Below are positions 1 to 5,586 of a stretch of DNA of 5,586 nt, piece by piece (the first letter of the stretch is position 1; each line of letters begins with the position of its first letter). The notes beneath the pieces are model-generated. The model worked only from the letters and a program-made list of their open reading frames with translations. It was not told where the DNA came from and made no database searches. This DNA is from Lachnospiraceae bacterium (lineage in GTDB: Bacteria; Bacillota; Clostridia; Lachnospirales; Lachnospiraceae), in NCBI GenBank assembly GCA_022798035.1, contig JAAWLS010000166.1, positions 1 through 5,586 of the forward strand, in the 5' to 3' direction. Both the position numbers and the translations under genes were made by a program.

Positions 1-139
1 CGCATCCCAAATCCAGCACAAGCCCGCTGTCCACTCCATATTCCTGCAGAATTTGAATCAAATATCTGCTCCATTCCTCATAGGGCACATCGTCCATAAA
101 CAAATCATAGACTTCGGCAAATCCTGTATAGGCCTCCAT
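1..139 (-). CDS. Class I SAM-dependent methyltransferase, N-terminal fragment (cut by window edge)
   Basis: Only the first 46 codons are in the window; the gene runs off the left edge. Seen: reading the minus strand from the ATG at 139 gives a protein beginning MEAYTGFAEVYDLFMDDVPY and ending VLDLGC at the edge. VLDLGC is the start of motif I, the glycine-rich SAM-binding loop of Rossmann-fold (class I) methyltransferases. The opening 'YTGFAEVYD.FM..VPY..W' resembles the N-terminus of YqeM-like methyltransferases of Firmicutes. The start is fixed by a GGAGGA ribosome binding site at 146-151, six bases upstream. The gene is transcribed away from the membrane protein at 257 and shares its control region. 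The methyl acceptor cannot be told from this fragment: small molecule, tRNA and protein all remain possible. The fold assignment is fairly secure, the subfamily less so. Confidence 0.85.
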   Translation of the reverse strand, partial: MEAYTGFAEVYDLFMDDVPYEEWSRYLIQILQEYGVDSGLVLDLGC

Positions 140-183
140 ACAAAATCCTCCATTTTATCTTAGTGTAACAGTTCAGTTAGCTC

Positions 184-212
184 TTGATTATTTATTTCAA
201 AAAACGTATACT
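184..212 (+). promoter_or_regulatory. Sigma-A type promoter for the membrane protein gene
   Basis: The -35 box TTGATT (184-189) and the -10 box TATACT (207-212) are separated by exactly 17 bases, and the surrounding sequence is AT-rich. The start of transcription should fall near 219, giving a leader of about 37 bases before the ATG at 257. Its -10 box lies next to the -10 box of a promoter firing the other way. Confidence 0.7.
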
Positions 213-227
213 ATTTTTATTATAGTA
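209..227. repeat. Inverted repeat between the two -10 boxes (possible operator)
   Basis: TACTAT (209-214) and ATAGTA (222-227) form a perfect 6-bp inverted repeat around a 7-base AT spacer. The arms cover most of the plus-strand -10 box and part of the minus-strand -10 box. This is where a repressor would block both genes, but the symmetry could also follow simply from two -10 boxes facing each other. An operator role is inference. Confidence 0.4.
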
Positions 228-247
228 AAAACAGATTCATTTTGCAA
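219..247 (-). promoter_or_regulatory. Sigma-A type promoter for the methyltransferase gene
   Basis: On the minus strand the -35 box TTGCAA (plus-strand 242-247) and a perfect -10 box TATAAT (219-224) are 17 bases apart. Transcription would begin near 212, leaving a leader of about 72 bases before the methyltransferase ATG at 139. The -35 box overlaps the ribosome binding site region of the opposite gene (AAGGAG at 246-251). I found no better minus-strand promoter between 140 and 218. Confidence 0.6.
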
Positions 248-256
248 GGAGCCATT

Positions 257-1345
257 ATGAGTGAAGAAAGTTACAATAAATATATTTCCAAACACATCCG
301 AAACGTATACCGCCGCCGGCTGTTTTCTCCTATTCTCTACCTTATTATTTTACTGGTCACATGGCTTACTTTTCCCATGTATGATGTTTTATTTCCGCAG
401 AAATTGACAGATTCTGATGAAATCAGCGTTTATACAAAACAGCATTCTGCCTACGTGGAGACAGATTTGAAAGATTTGTATTTTACCGGATACACCAGCA
501 CTTCCCTTGGAAGAGCCGCAGGATATTACTATTACACCATGAGAGGGGACCAATGCACCATTGTGCTCCTGTCTCCCCACACCTGTGAAGAGGGACTTCC
601 CTTTATTGAATCCCTCCACATACGCGGTAAAGTGTTAAAGGGCGGCTCCGCCTACCGTACGTTGCTGGGCAGCTTGTCAAAAGACTTAAACTGGACGGAA
701 CAGGGAATTTCGAAACAGGCAGGCTCTCACTTTATCAGTGAACCTGCCTTTCAGCCTATTCCCAGCGCCATCTTGATTCTGGTGTATCTGTCCACAGGTC
801 TCTATGCCCTGCTGCATGTTATTTTAAATATTCTCTATATGAAATTTCCGGTTTTGGCCCCTGCCTGCCGCCGGCTGGGACGGTTCGGCAAACCTTCGGA
901 ACTTCTTGCCCAGGCAGAGGAAGAGCTGGCCACACTGCCCCAGCTGGCTACAGAGGACATGTTTATCACAGAGCACTATTTTATTGTGCTGGCCAATTAC
1001 GGCGTTGCCATTTTTCCCATTCCGGAAATTCTATGGATTTACAAACACTCTACCTTACATAAAATCTTGTGGCGCCATTTCAGTATTTCTTACACGCTGC
1101 ATGTCACCGCAAACAAACACCTCTACATTCAATGTCCGAAAAATATGAAATCAGACATTGACGGTATTATAGATTACCTGTCTGAGGCAAATCACGATAT
1201 CTTAGTGGGATTCAGCGAAGAAAATCGGAGGAAGGTGCGCGAAATGCAGCCCTATCCTCCGACGATTGAACGAATCATTGAACTATTTCAAAAAGGGACA
1301 AAAGGAAACAAAAATCATCCTGATGTGCCAGACTCAGGAGAATAA
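257..1345 (+). CDS. Uncharacterised two-span membrane protein (362 aa)
   Basis: I do not recognise a characterised function. Start: the ATG at 257 has AAGGAG at 246-251, five bases upstream; an in-frame TTG at 242 would put that site inside the gene and is unlikely. Seen: a short basic N-terminus (RNVYRRR, residues 15-21), a membrane span at about 22-40, a polar stretch of about 125 residues (41-167), a second span at about 168-195 followed by basic residues (CRRLGRFGK), then a soluble tail of about 165 residues. The positive-inside rule predicts both ends in the cytoplasm and the 41-167 segment outside. The tail begins with an acidic stretch (AQAEEELATL) and continues into a beta-rich-looking segment (FITEHYFIVLANYGVAIFPI, about 236-255, then ILWIYKH), which could be a small PH- or GRAM-like domain. 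Similar unnamed proteins, perhaps DUF6709, occur in Lachnospiraceae; that link is from memory and unconfirmed. It has its own promoter, and its 3' end overlaps the DUF1002 gene tail to tail. Confidence 0.85.
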   Translation: MSEESYNKYISKHIRNVYRRRLFSPILYLIILLVTWLTFPMYDVLFPQKLTDSDEISVYTKQHSAYVETDLKDLYFTGYTSTSLGRAAGYYYYTMRGDQCTIVLLSPHTCEEGLPFIESLHIRGKVLKGGSAYRTLLGSLSKDLNWTEQGISKQAGSHFISEPAFQPIPSAILILVYLSTGLYALLHVILNILYMKFPVLAPACRRLGRFGKPSELLAQAEEELATLPQLATEDMFITEHYFIVLANYGVAIFPIPEILWIYKHSTLHKILWRHFSISYTLHVTANKHLYIQCPKNMKSDIDGIIDYLSEANHDILVGFSEENRRKVREMQPYPPTIERIIELFQKGTKGNKNHPDVPDSGE

Positions 1346-1352
1346 CTCCTGA
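1334..1352. other. Perfect 7-bp hairpin holding the stop codons of two converging genes
   Basis: TCAGGAG (1334-1340) and CTCCTGA (1346-1352) are perfect inverted copies around the 5-base loop AATAA. The plus-gene stop TAA (1343-1345) is in the loop, and the minus-gene stop TGA is the complement of 1334-1336. In neither direction is the stem followed by a T run: an A run follows on the plus strand and mixed sequence on the minus strand. It is therefore not a classical intrinsic terminator, although it may still protect or define both 3' ends. Confidence 0.55.
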
Positions 1353-2254
1353 AAAAAATCTAAAATTGACTGGAAAAAGTTTTTTACTTTCTCAAAAATT
1401 CCTTCCGTATTCAGGTTTGCAAGCTTAGTGTATAATGCTTCTGCCTGACTGCGGATGGAGTCTATATCCAAATCCAACTGAGCAATTTTCTCCAAAAGCC
1501 CCGTTAGTTCTGTTATCTCATCTTCTGACAGCTTAATATCAAACTGCCGGCAGGCATCCTCAATGGCTCCCCGAATCTCTTTCTCTGATTTCAATTTCCT
1601 TTCGACAACTTCCTGTTTCAGATATGCCACTAATTCTTCTGCCTTTTCAGAATTTCCTACCGTTTCAGCAATATCTCCTGTCAGAACCAGCTCATTCAAT
1701 GCTGTATCCATACTCTCTTCTGTGACCGCCTCTCCAGTCATCACAGAATATGCTTTCATGGCTCCCACCAGCGCTGCCGTTCCGGATATGGGGATGGGCC
1801 CGGCCACAATAATGTCCGCATCCGTAATCCCTGCCGTAATCAAAGCATTTTTATACATACCGATGGTACAGTAGGAAATATTTTTCGTTGTGATATTGAT
1901 TCCATTTCCTTTGTCTCTTTTTACCACCAGCACAGAAGAAAGGGCGCGGGTTCCGATTTTATTTGCTGCAACGTATTCTCCTAGATATTCATGTTCCTCT
2001 TCGTTTGTGATGTAAATCACATCATAGTCTTCCAATTCTTCTGGATTGATTCCCAAAAGCTCCAACACTGTCTTTCGCTGCTGCTGGTTCAGATTTGCTC
2101 CCAATGCAAGATATGGTTTATCATCCTTGGTGATAGGTTCCGTCACCTCTCCCACCTCTTTTTCATCCTTCTGCACTGCCCATGCCTGCAGCGGCGTCAA
2201 TACCATAACCATGCATAACAAAACACCTATCATTTGTTTCCTGTGCTTTTTCAT
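1334..2254 (-). CDS. Secreted DUF1002 family protein (306 aa)
   Basis: Seen: a signal peptide with basic start MKKHRK, hydrophobic core at about 8-20 and an A-W-A cleavage site at 24-26, so the mature protein should begin near residue 27 outside the cell. Cys14 has leucine rather than G/A/S before it, so this is not a lipoprotein. The DUF1002 domain spans about residues 46-195: LGANLNQQQR (51-60), ITNEEEHEYL (82-91), the segment around SYCTIGMYKNALITAGITDA (127-146) and GPIPISGTAALVGAMKAY (152-169). The function of DUF1002 is unknown; family members are typically exported proteins of Firmicutes. Residues 200-306 are highly charged and helical, ending in an amphipathic, aromatic-rich tail (FEKVKNFFQSILDFFQELFS) that could bind membrane or another protein. 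Start: the ATG at 2254 is preceded five bases upstream by GGAGG (2260-2264); in-frame ATGs at 2266, 2296 and 2323 lack a comparable site and would bury the signal peptide. It lies 108 bases downstream of the hydrolase, with which it may be co-transcribed. Confidence 0.9.
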   Translation of the reverse strand: MKKHRKQMIGVLLCMVMVLTPLQAWAVQKDEKEVGEVTEPITKDDKPYLALGANLNQQQRKTVLELLGINPEELEDYDVIYITNEEEHEYLGEYVAANKIGTRALSSVLVVKRDKGNGINITTKNISYCTIGMYKNALITAGITDADIIVAGPIPISGTAALVGAMKAYSVMTGEAVTEESMDTALNELVLTGDIAETVGNSEKAEELVAYLKQEVVERKLKSEKEIRGAIEDACRQFDIKLSEDEITELTGLLEKIAQLDLDIDSIRSQAEALYTKLANLNTEGIFEKVKNFFQSILDFFQELFS

Positions 2255-2294
2255 TGTTACCTCCATTCTGCCTCTCTTATTTTGCCCATCGTAC

Positions 2295-2323
2295 ATAAAA
2301 AGCACCTGGCCCGGCACTTCCAA
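2295..2323 (-). promoter_or_regulatory. Weak promoter candidate upstream of the DUF1002 gene
   Basis: On the minus strand, TTGGAA (2318-2323) and TTTTAT (2295-2300) are 17 bases apart. Each matches consensus at only four of six positions, and the spacer is GC-rich. This is the best candidate in the 108-bp gap between the hydrolase stop and the DUF1002 start. No terminator was seen in that gap, so read-through from the hydrolase is equally possible. Confidence 0.22.
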
Positions 2324-2362
2324 GCCCGCTAAACGTTAAAAGGAAAGCACATCATGCCTGGG

Positions 2363-3289
2363 TCACATTCTTCCTTTTATCCAGCCGTAAATATCCTGGT
2401 AAACCTGTTCCCTGTCCAGCTCGTTCAAAATCTCATGACGGTCTGCCGGATAGAGCCTGCATGTGACATCTTTGATGTTGGCCTTTTTATACATTTCACA
2501 GACCGCTTTTACGCCTGCGCCATAATCTCCCACCGGGTCATCTTTTCCTGATACAAAAAGAATCGGTAAATCCTTCGGTATCTCATTGATGTGAAGGAGC
2601 TGGCCTGCATAGTGAATTGTATCAAACAGATTGTAAAAGCCATTCAGTGTAAACTGAAAATTGCATCTGGGCTCCTGGTTATAAGCCTTTACAACCTCCT
2701 TGTCTTTGGTAAGCCAGGCGCTTCTTCCCTCTCCCTGAAATCGCTTATCATTTCCAGAAAAAGCCATATTGTTTACCAATTTGCTCCTGTGCTCCCATCC
2801 CCGGAACAAAGCCAAGAATCTGCATATTCCTTTTCCCGCTGTCACCACCGCAGCAGGCTGGTTTCCGGTTCCCATAATAATCGCTCCCTGCAGCCCTTCT
2901 CCATATCTTGACAGATATTTTCGAAGCAGAAATGAGCCCATGCTGTGCCCCAAGATAAAATACGGTACGTTTGGATGCTCTTTCTGCATCATTCTGCGCA
3001 GACGTTCCAAATCTTTTACCACAATATCGCTGCCTTTTTCCGGTGCAAAATATCCCCACAATTCCTGAGAACGAACAGAATTTCCATGTCCCAGATGGTC
3101 GTTTCCCACCACCATGAATCCTCTCTGTGTCAAAAACTCTGCAAATCCTTCATATCGCTCCACGTATTCTATCATTCCATGGCTAATCTGCAGAATCCCC
3201 TTGAGTTCTTTTTCTTCCGGCTCCCACTTTACAGCATGTATCTTGGTTATTTTATCTGATGATGTAAACTTAAATGTGCGTTTTTTCAT
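2363..3289 (-). CDS. Alpha/beta hydrolase, monoacylglycerol lipase / lysophospholipase type (308 aa)
   Basis: Seen: a full-length alpha/beta hydrolase of the Hydrolase_4 (serine aminopeptidase S33-like) group. The nucleophile elbow is GHSMG (114-118), making Ser116 the nucleophile. The acid is in SGKDDPVG, most likely Asp251, and the base is His285 in DRHEILNE. The HGM at 37-39 is the usual oxyanion-hole HG motif, and GNDHLGHGNS (62-71) is a strong family signature also found in monoacylglycerol lipases and PldB-like lysophospholipases. There is no signal peptide or membrane span, so it should act in the cytoplasm on acyl esters such as monoglycerides or lysolipids. The substrate is inferred from the family only. 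Start: GAGGA (3295-3299) lies five bases before the ATG at 3289. The ATG at 3301, four codons earlier, has no site of its own and is less likely. The gene follows the chemotaxis-type gene after 127 bases and precedes the DUF1002 gene. Confidence 0.92.
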   Translation of the reverse strand: MKKRTFKFTSSDKITKIHAVKWEPEEKELKGILQISHGMIEYVERYEGFAEFLTQRGFMVVGNDHLGHGNSVRSQELWGYFAPEKGSDIVVKDLERLRRMMQKEHPNVPYFILGHSMGSFLLRKYLSRYGEGLQGAIIMGTGNQPAAVVTAGKGICRFLALFRGWEHRSKLVNNMAFSGNDKRFQGEGRSAWLTKDKEVVKAYNQEPRCNFQFTLNGFYNLFDTIHYAGQLLHINEIPKDLPILFVSGKDDPVGDYGAGVKAVCEMYKKANIKDVTCRLYPADRHEILNELDREQVYQDIYGWIKGRM

Positions 3290-3302
3290 AATTATCCTCA
3301 TC

Positions 3303-3390
3303 TCTGTCTGGCTCTACCGCCTGATTTTCACTATCTTTCTGTCTGACTTGTACTGCCTGGTTCTCACTATCTTTCTGTCTGGCTCACCGC
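3303..3390 (-). repeat. Imperfect tandem repeat (about 36 bp, 2.5 copies) in the hydrolase leader
   Basis: Copies run 3303-3337 (35 bp), 3338-3373 (36 bp) and a partial third from 3374 to about 3390. Each opens with TCTGTCTG on the plus strand. The first two copies end in CACTATCTT and agree at about 30 of 36 aligned positions; the differences are five transitions and one single-base indel. Copy 3 matches the first 18 bases of copy 1 apart from one missing base. The repeat lies wholly between the stop of the upstream gene (3417) and the hydrolase start (3289). No start codon with a ribosome binding site opens a convincing frame through it. Confidence 0.7.
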
Positions 3391-3416
3391 TCTTACCTCT
3401 ATCCTGCCGTATGTTC

Positions 3417-4409
3417 CTATACAGAAGCTTCACTAATCTCTGCTCCCACTGCCCGGAGCCATTCTTCCACTTCCTTTGCCTTACCCCGCAGATTGTCCAA
3501 TGTCTCCTGCTGTTTCACAAAGATTTGCTCTACTTGTTTTGCCACTTCCTGAGCTGTGTCATATTGTTTGGTAATCAGTTCGCTGTTGCCTACAGACTGT
3601 TCCAAATTTTCTGTCACTACACGTATTTGAGATACCAGATTTCTGCTCTCCGTCTCCTCCAGCCTGGATGCATAAACGCCGAATCCCTCTGCCGCTTTTT
3701 CCAGGCGGGAATTGTGGTCTTTCCAAATCTGTGTCAAATATACAAACTGCGTCTCCGCTTCCTGGAGCCGCTCTTCCATTCTCGCCATTTTCTCAGCTAC
3801 AAATGACACTGACTGCTGGTACTCTCCTGACAAATCCCGGACTTTCTCTGCCGCCTGCACAAACTGCACGCCGCTCTCGCCCAGTCTGCCTGCTTCGATA
3901 GCGGCATTCAGCGCAAGGACACCCATCTGCTTTCCCATCTCGCCCATTCCTGCAATGCGGCTCTGCATTTCTTCCATCTCCTGCCGCATTCCCTCTGTAG
4001 TCAGCTCTAAAACTTCCTGTGGAGAAGTAAGTTTTCTTCCCTGATTTATCATTTCAATCAGCTCTTGTTCCCGTCTGCAGATTCCATCCACAGACCTCTG
4101 GTAGCTTCCATCTACTTTTTCTGCCTTGTCTGCCAGAACTGCTATCTGTTTCTGCAGACCCCGGTTTTCTTCGTTCTGCCGTCTGGCTTCACTGGCCGCA
4201 CCGCTTACTGCCTCCACCACTTTTGCCATCTGCTTATCCAGTTCGTTTTGATTTTCTTCCATGGTCGCAATCCCCGTTTCCGTCTCTCTTTGTACCAATT
4301 GCATCTTATTTGTTACCTCTGACAATTTCTTTAAATACTTATCCGCCGCTAATTGTCTGGAAAGCAGCTCTTGTTCCATCTCTTCCTGTTTTTTCCCTAT
4401 TCCAAACAT
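3417..4409 (-). CDS. Stand-alone methyl-accepting-chemotaxis-type signalling coiled coil (330 aa)
   Basis: Seen: no membrane span, HAMP or ligand-binding domain. Almost the whole protein is charged heptad-type helix, rich in E, Q, K and A. Near its middle is the sequence MGVLALNAAIEAGRLGESG (162-180) followed by EKVRDLS (188-194). This corresponds to the tip of the MCP signalling hairpin, the part that contacts CheA and CheW in chemoreceptors (consensus roughly LALNAAIEAARAGE, then GFAVVA.EVR.LA). The tip is near the centre, so two antiparallel arms of roughly 150 residues flank it. LALNAAIEA, R175, GE, F183 and VR are kept; the central GFAVVA has become VQFVQAA. It may be a cytoplasmic signalling or scaffold protein that takes input through another protein, or a diverged relative that no longer binds CheA. 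Start: AAAGGGG (4417-4423) lies seven bases before the ATG at 4409; the earlier ATG at 4439 has no such site. The gene is 92 bases downstream of recJ with its own promoter. Confidence 0.8.
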   Translation of the reverse strand: MFGIGKKQEEMEQELLSRQLAADKYLKKLSEVTNKMQLVQRETETGIATMEENQNELDKQMAKVVEAVSGAASEARRQNEENRGLQKQIAVLADKAEKVDGSYQRSVDGICRREQELIEMINQGRKLTSPQEVLELTTEGMRQEMEEMQSRIAGMGEMGKQMGVLALNAAIEAGRLGESGVQFVQAAEKVRDLSGEYQQSVSFVAEKMARMEERLQEAETQFVYLTQIWKDHNSRLEKAAEGFGVYASRLEETESRNLVSQIRVVTENLEQSVGNSELITKQYDTAQEVAKQVEQIFVKQQETLDNLRGKAKEVEEWLRAVGAEISEASV

Positions 4410-4478
4410 GTGGTTTCCCCTTTCTTCCAAGTATTTCATCTATCTCACAATTATCTTTCAAAGCCCATTCGTAAATAC

Positions 4479-4508
4479 AGTATACCACTTTTTCTGCTTC
4501 TCTAACAA
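4479..4508 (-). promoter_or_regulatory. Sigma-A type promoter for the chemotaxis-type gene
   Basis: On the minus strand, -35 TTGTTA (4503-4508) and -10 TATACT (4479-4484) are 18 bases apart. Transcription should begin near 4472, leaving a leader of about 62 bases. The -35 box overlaps the last Cys codon and TAG stop of recJ, so the promoter begins inside the upstream gene. A sigma-D/FliA motif, often found at chemoreceptor genes, was looked for and not found. Confidence 0.55.
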
Positions 4509-5586
4509 TAGTTCTTTACAATTATCTGTATACTTTCTCTTCCGTTATATACATTGACCTCTGGATAGTAGAGAAAAGAAATGGTGATTCCGCTGTCTCT
4601 GCCTTCCATGGTCTGCTCCAGGGCCTGCTCTCCATATTTGTTTTTCAGAAAATCCAGAAAAACGCCTGTCTGTCCAAAATAAACGGCATTCATTTTCGTT
4701 CCTCCTTGGCTCTGTACCATCATGCGGCAGACATTTTTGTTCTTCCCCAAAATTTTCAAATCCAGAATACGTATGTTTTTATCTGCGAATACCGGTTTCT
4801 CATTCGCCTTTCCAAAAGGCTCTAGTATGCCGAATTCTTCAATCAGAGATTTTGTGATATAATCCAGCGGCATGGGAACATCTATCACAATCTTTCCCTG
4901 CAAATCTTCCTCTGTCAGAACCGTATTCTCATTCAGACGGCTGCTAAACAGCTCCACATGTTCTTTGGGCAGTGACAATCCGGCCGCCATGGGATGTCCT
5001 CCAAATTTTGTGAAAAGCTCCTTGCACTTAGACATTTCCTCGTACATGGAATAGGCCTCAATGGAGCGCCCGGAACCTTTCACTTCTTCTCCGCTTGGCG
5101 TCAGAATAAACACGGGGCGATGATACCGCTCTCGAATCCGGCCCGCTATGATTCCAGCCAGGCTTTCATGGCAGTCCGGCAGATAGATAACCAGCACCTT
5201 ATCCCTGTCTGAACCCATCTGCTCTACTATCTCCGCTGCTTTCTCCACTCCCTGCTCTGTCATCTCTTTTCTCCTGACGTTTAAATCATACAAGTCCCCC
5301 GCATACTCTGCCGCCTGCTTTTCGTTTTCTGCCAGCAGCAGTTCCAACGCCCGTTTCGCCGTGTCCAGCCGGCCGCTGGCATTGAGGCAGGGCCCCAGCA
5401 CAAATCCGATGTGATAGGCTTTTATATGCCCAAGCTCGATTTGATTGCGGGCGGCCAGCGCGCGCATCCCATAATTCTGCGTGCTGTTCAGAGCTTTCAG
5501 TCCTTCCCGCACCAAAATGCGGTTCTCTCCCATCAAATCCATCACGTCCCCCACTGTGGCAAAGGCTGCATTTTCTAAATATTTCA
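4502..5586 (-). CDS. recJ: Single-stranded-DNA-specific exonuclease RecJ, C-terminal part (5' end outside window)
   Basis: RecJ degrades single-stranded DNA 5' to 3' in recombination and mismatch or excision repair in the cytoplasm. The reading frame is open to the right edge, so 360 codons are visible; the missing N-terminal part (about 200 residues judging from other RecJ proteins) would hold the DHH catalytic motifs. Residues below count from the first complete codon. ATVGDVMDLMGENR (9-22) is the closing motif of the DHH domain. GFVLGPCLNASGRL (60-73) follows it. DCHESLAGIIAGR (137-149), GSGRS (170-174) and FGGHPMAAGLS (194-204) are DHHA1 hallmarks. LEPFGKANEKPVF (254-266) and the following 95 residues fit the RecJ OB-fold region. 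The protein ends soon after that fold, as in short RecJ proteins, without the extra C-terminal domain of Bacillus RecJ. A GTG at 5554 is an internal codon, not the start. The last codons overlap the promoter of the next gene. Confidence 0.95.
   Translation of the reverse strand, partial: KYLENAAFATVGDVMDLMGENRILVREGLKALNSTQNYGMRALAARNQIELGHIKAYHIGFVLGPCLNASGRLDTAKRALELLLAENEKQAAEYAGDLYDLNVRRKEMTEQGVEKAAEIVEQMGSDRDKVLVIYLPDCHESLAGIIAGRIRERYHRPVFILTPSGEEVKGSGRSIEAYSMYEEMSKCKELFTKFGGHPMAAGLSLPKEHVELFSSRLNENTVLTEEDLQGKIVIDVPMPLDYITKSLIEEFGILEPFGKANEKPVFADKNIRILDLKILGKNKNVCRMMVQSQGGTKMNAVYFGQTGVFLDFLKNKYGEQALEQTMEGRDSGITISFLYYPEVNVYNGRESIQIIVKNYC

Noticed and set aside
1334..1358. Intrinsic terminator at the convergent gene ends
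   Set aside because: The stem is real, but no T run follows it in either direction. The A run at 1352-1358 lies after the stem on the plus strand, where T would be needed.
2213..2215. Lipoprotein attachment at Cys14 of the DUF1002 protein
   Set aside because: The residues before the cysteine are V-L-L; a lipobox needs a small residue (G, A or S) immediately before it. The A-W-A site at 24-26 fits ordinary signal peptidase cleavage better.
3303..3390. CRISPR array or coding repeat at the tandem repeat
   Set aside because: The copies are directly adjacent with no unique spacers and differ from each other. The open minus-strand frame through them follows a stop at once and has no start codon; a short GTG-initiated frame in another phase gives only about 17 residues and lacks a convincing ribosome binding site.
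3114..3806. Long plus-strand open frame (230 codons) across the hydrolase leader and the end of the chemotaxis-type gene
   Set aside because: It lies antisense to two well-supported genes, has no ribosome binding site, and its translation is Cys-, Leu- and Phe-rich without any recognisable domain, as expected for a shadow of helical coding sequence.
4410..4501. Sigma-D/FliA (motility type) promoter before the chemotaxis-type gene
   Set aside because: No convincing TAAA and CCGATAT-like pair at the right spacing is present; the closest stretch, around GATAAT, lacks the CCG core.
5552..5554. GTG at 5554 as the start of a short RecJ-like gene
   Set aside because: The frame stays open to the right edge and the residues before the GTG (KYLENAAFAT) continue the normal RecJ DHH-domain sequence, so this is an internal valine.

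Overview
The window reads as chromosomal DNA from a low-to-mid GC Firmicute of the class Clostridia, most likely a Lachnospiraceae gut-type bacterium. This is an inference from the style of the proteins: a YqeM-like methyltransferase N-terminus, a DUF1002 secreted protein, a short RecJ without the Bacillus C-terminal extension, strong GGAGG-type ribosome binding sites and sigma-A type promoters. No mobile element, CRISPR array, tRNA or rRNA was seen.

Layout, left to right. Positions 1-139 (minus) are the first 46 codons of a class I SAM-dependent methyltransferase, cut by the window edge. Positions 140-256 are a compact divergent control region in which two sigma-A-like promoters face each other across a short palindrome. 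Positions 257-1345 (plus) encode an uncharacterised two-span membrane protein. It meets, tail to tail with a 12-nt overlap, a minus-strand series that fills the rest of the window. In transcription order (right to left) that series is recJ (C-terminal 360 codons, cut by the right edge), a stand-alone methyl-accepting-chemotaxis-type signalling coiled coil, an alpha/beta hydrolase of the monoacylglycerol lipase/lysophospholipase type, and a secreted DUF1002 protein.

The minus-strand genes need not be one operon. A good promoter sits at the end of recJ and would drive the chemotaxis-type gene. The hydrolase has a 127-bp leader containing an imperfect 36-bp tandem repeat. The DUF1002 gene has a 108-bp leader with only a weak promoter candidate. 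No classical intrinsic terminator (GC stem followed by T run) was found in any gap.

No complete, obviously new multi-gene system is visible. The points most worth a second look are the symmetrical divergent promoter with its palindrome, the sensorless chemotaxis-type hairpin protein with an altered tip, the tandem repeat in the hydrolase leader, and the perfect hairpin that carries the stop codons of both converging genes.
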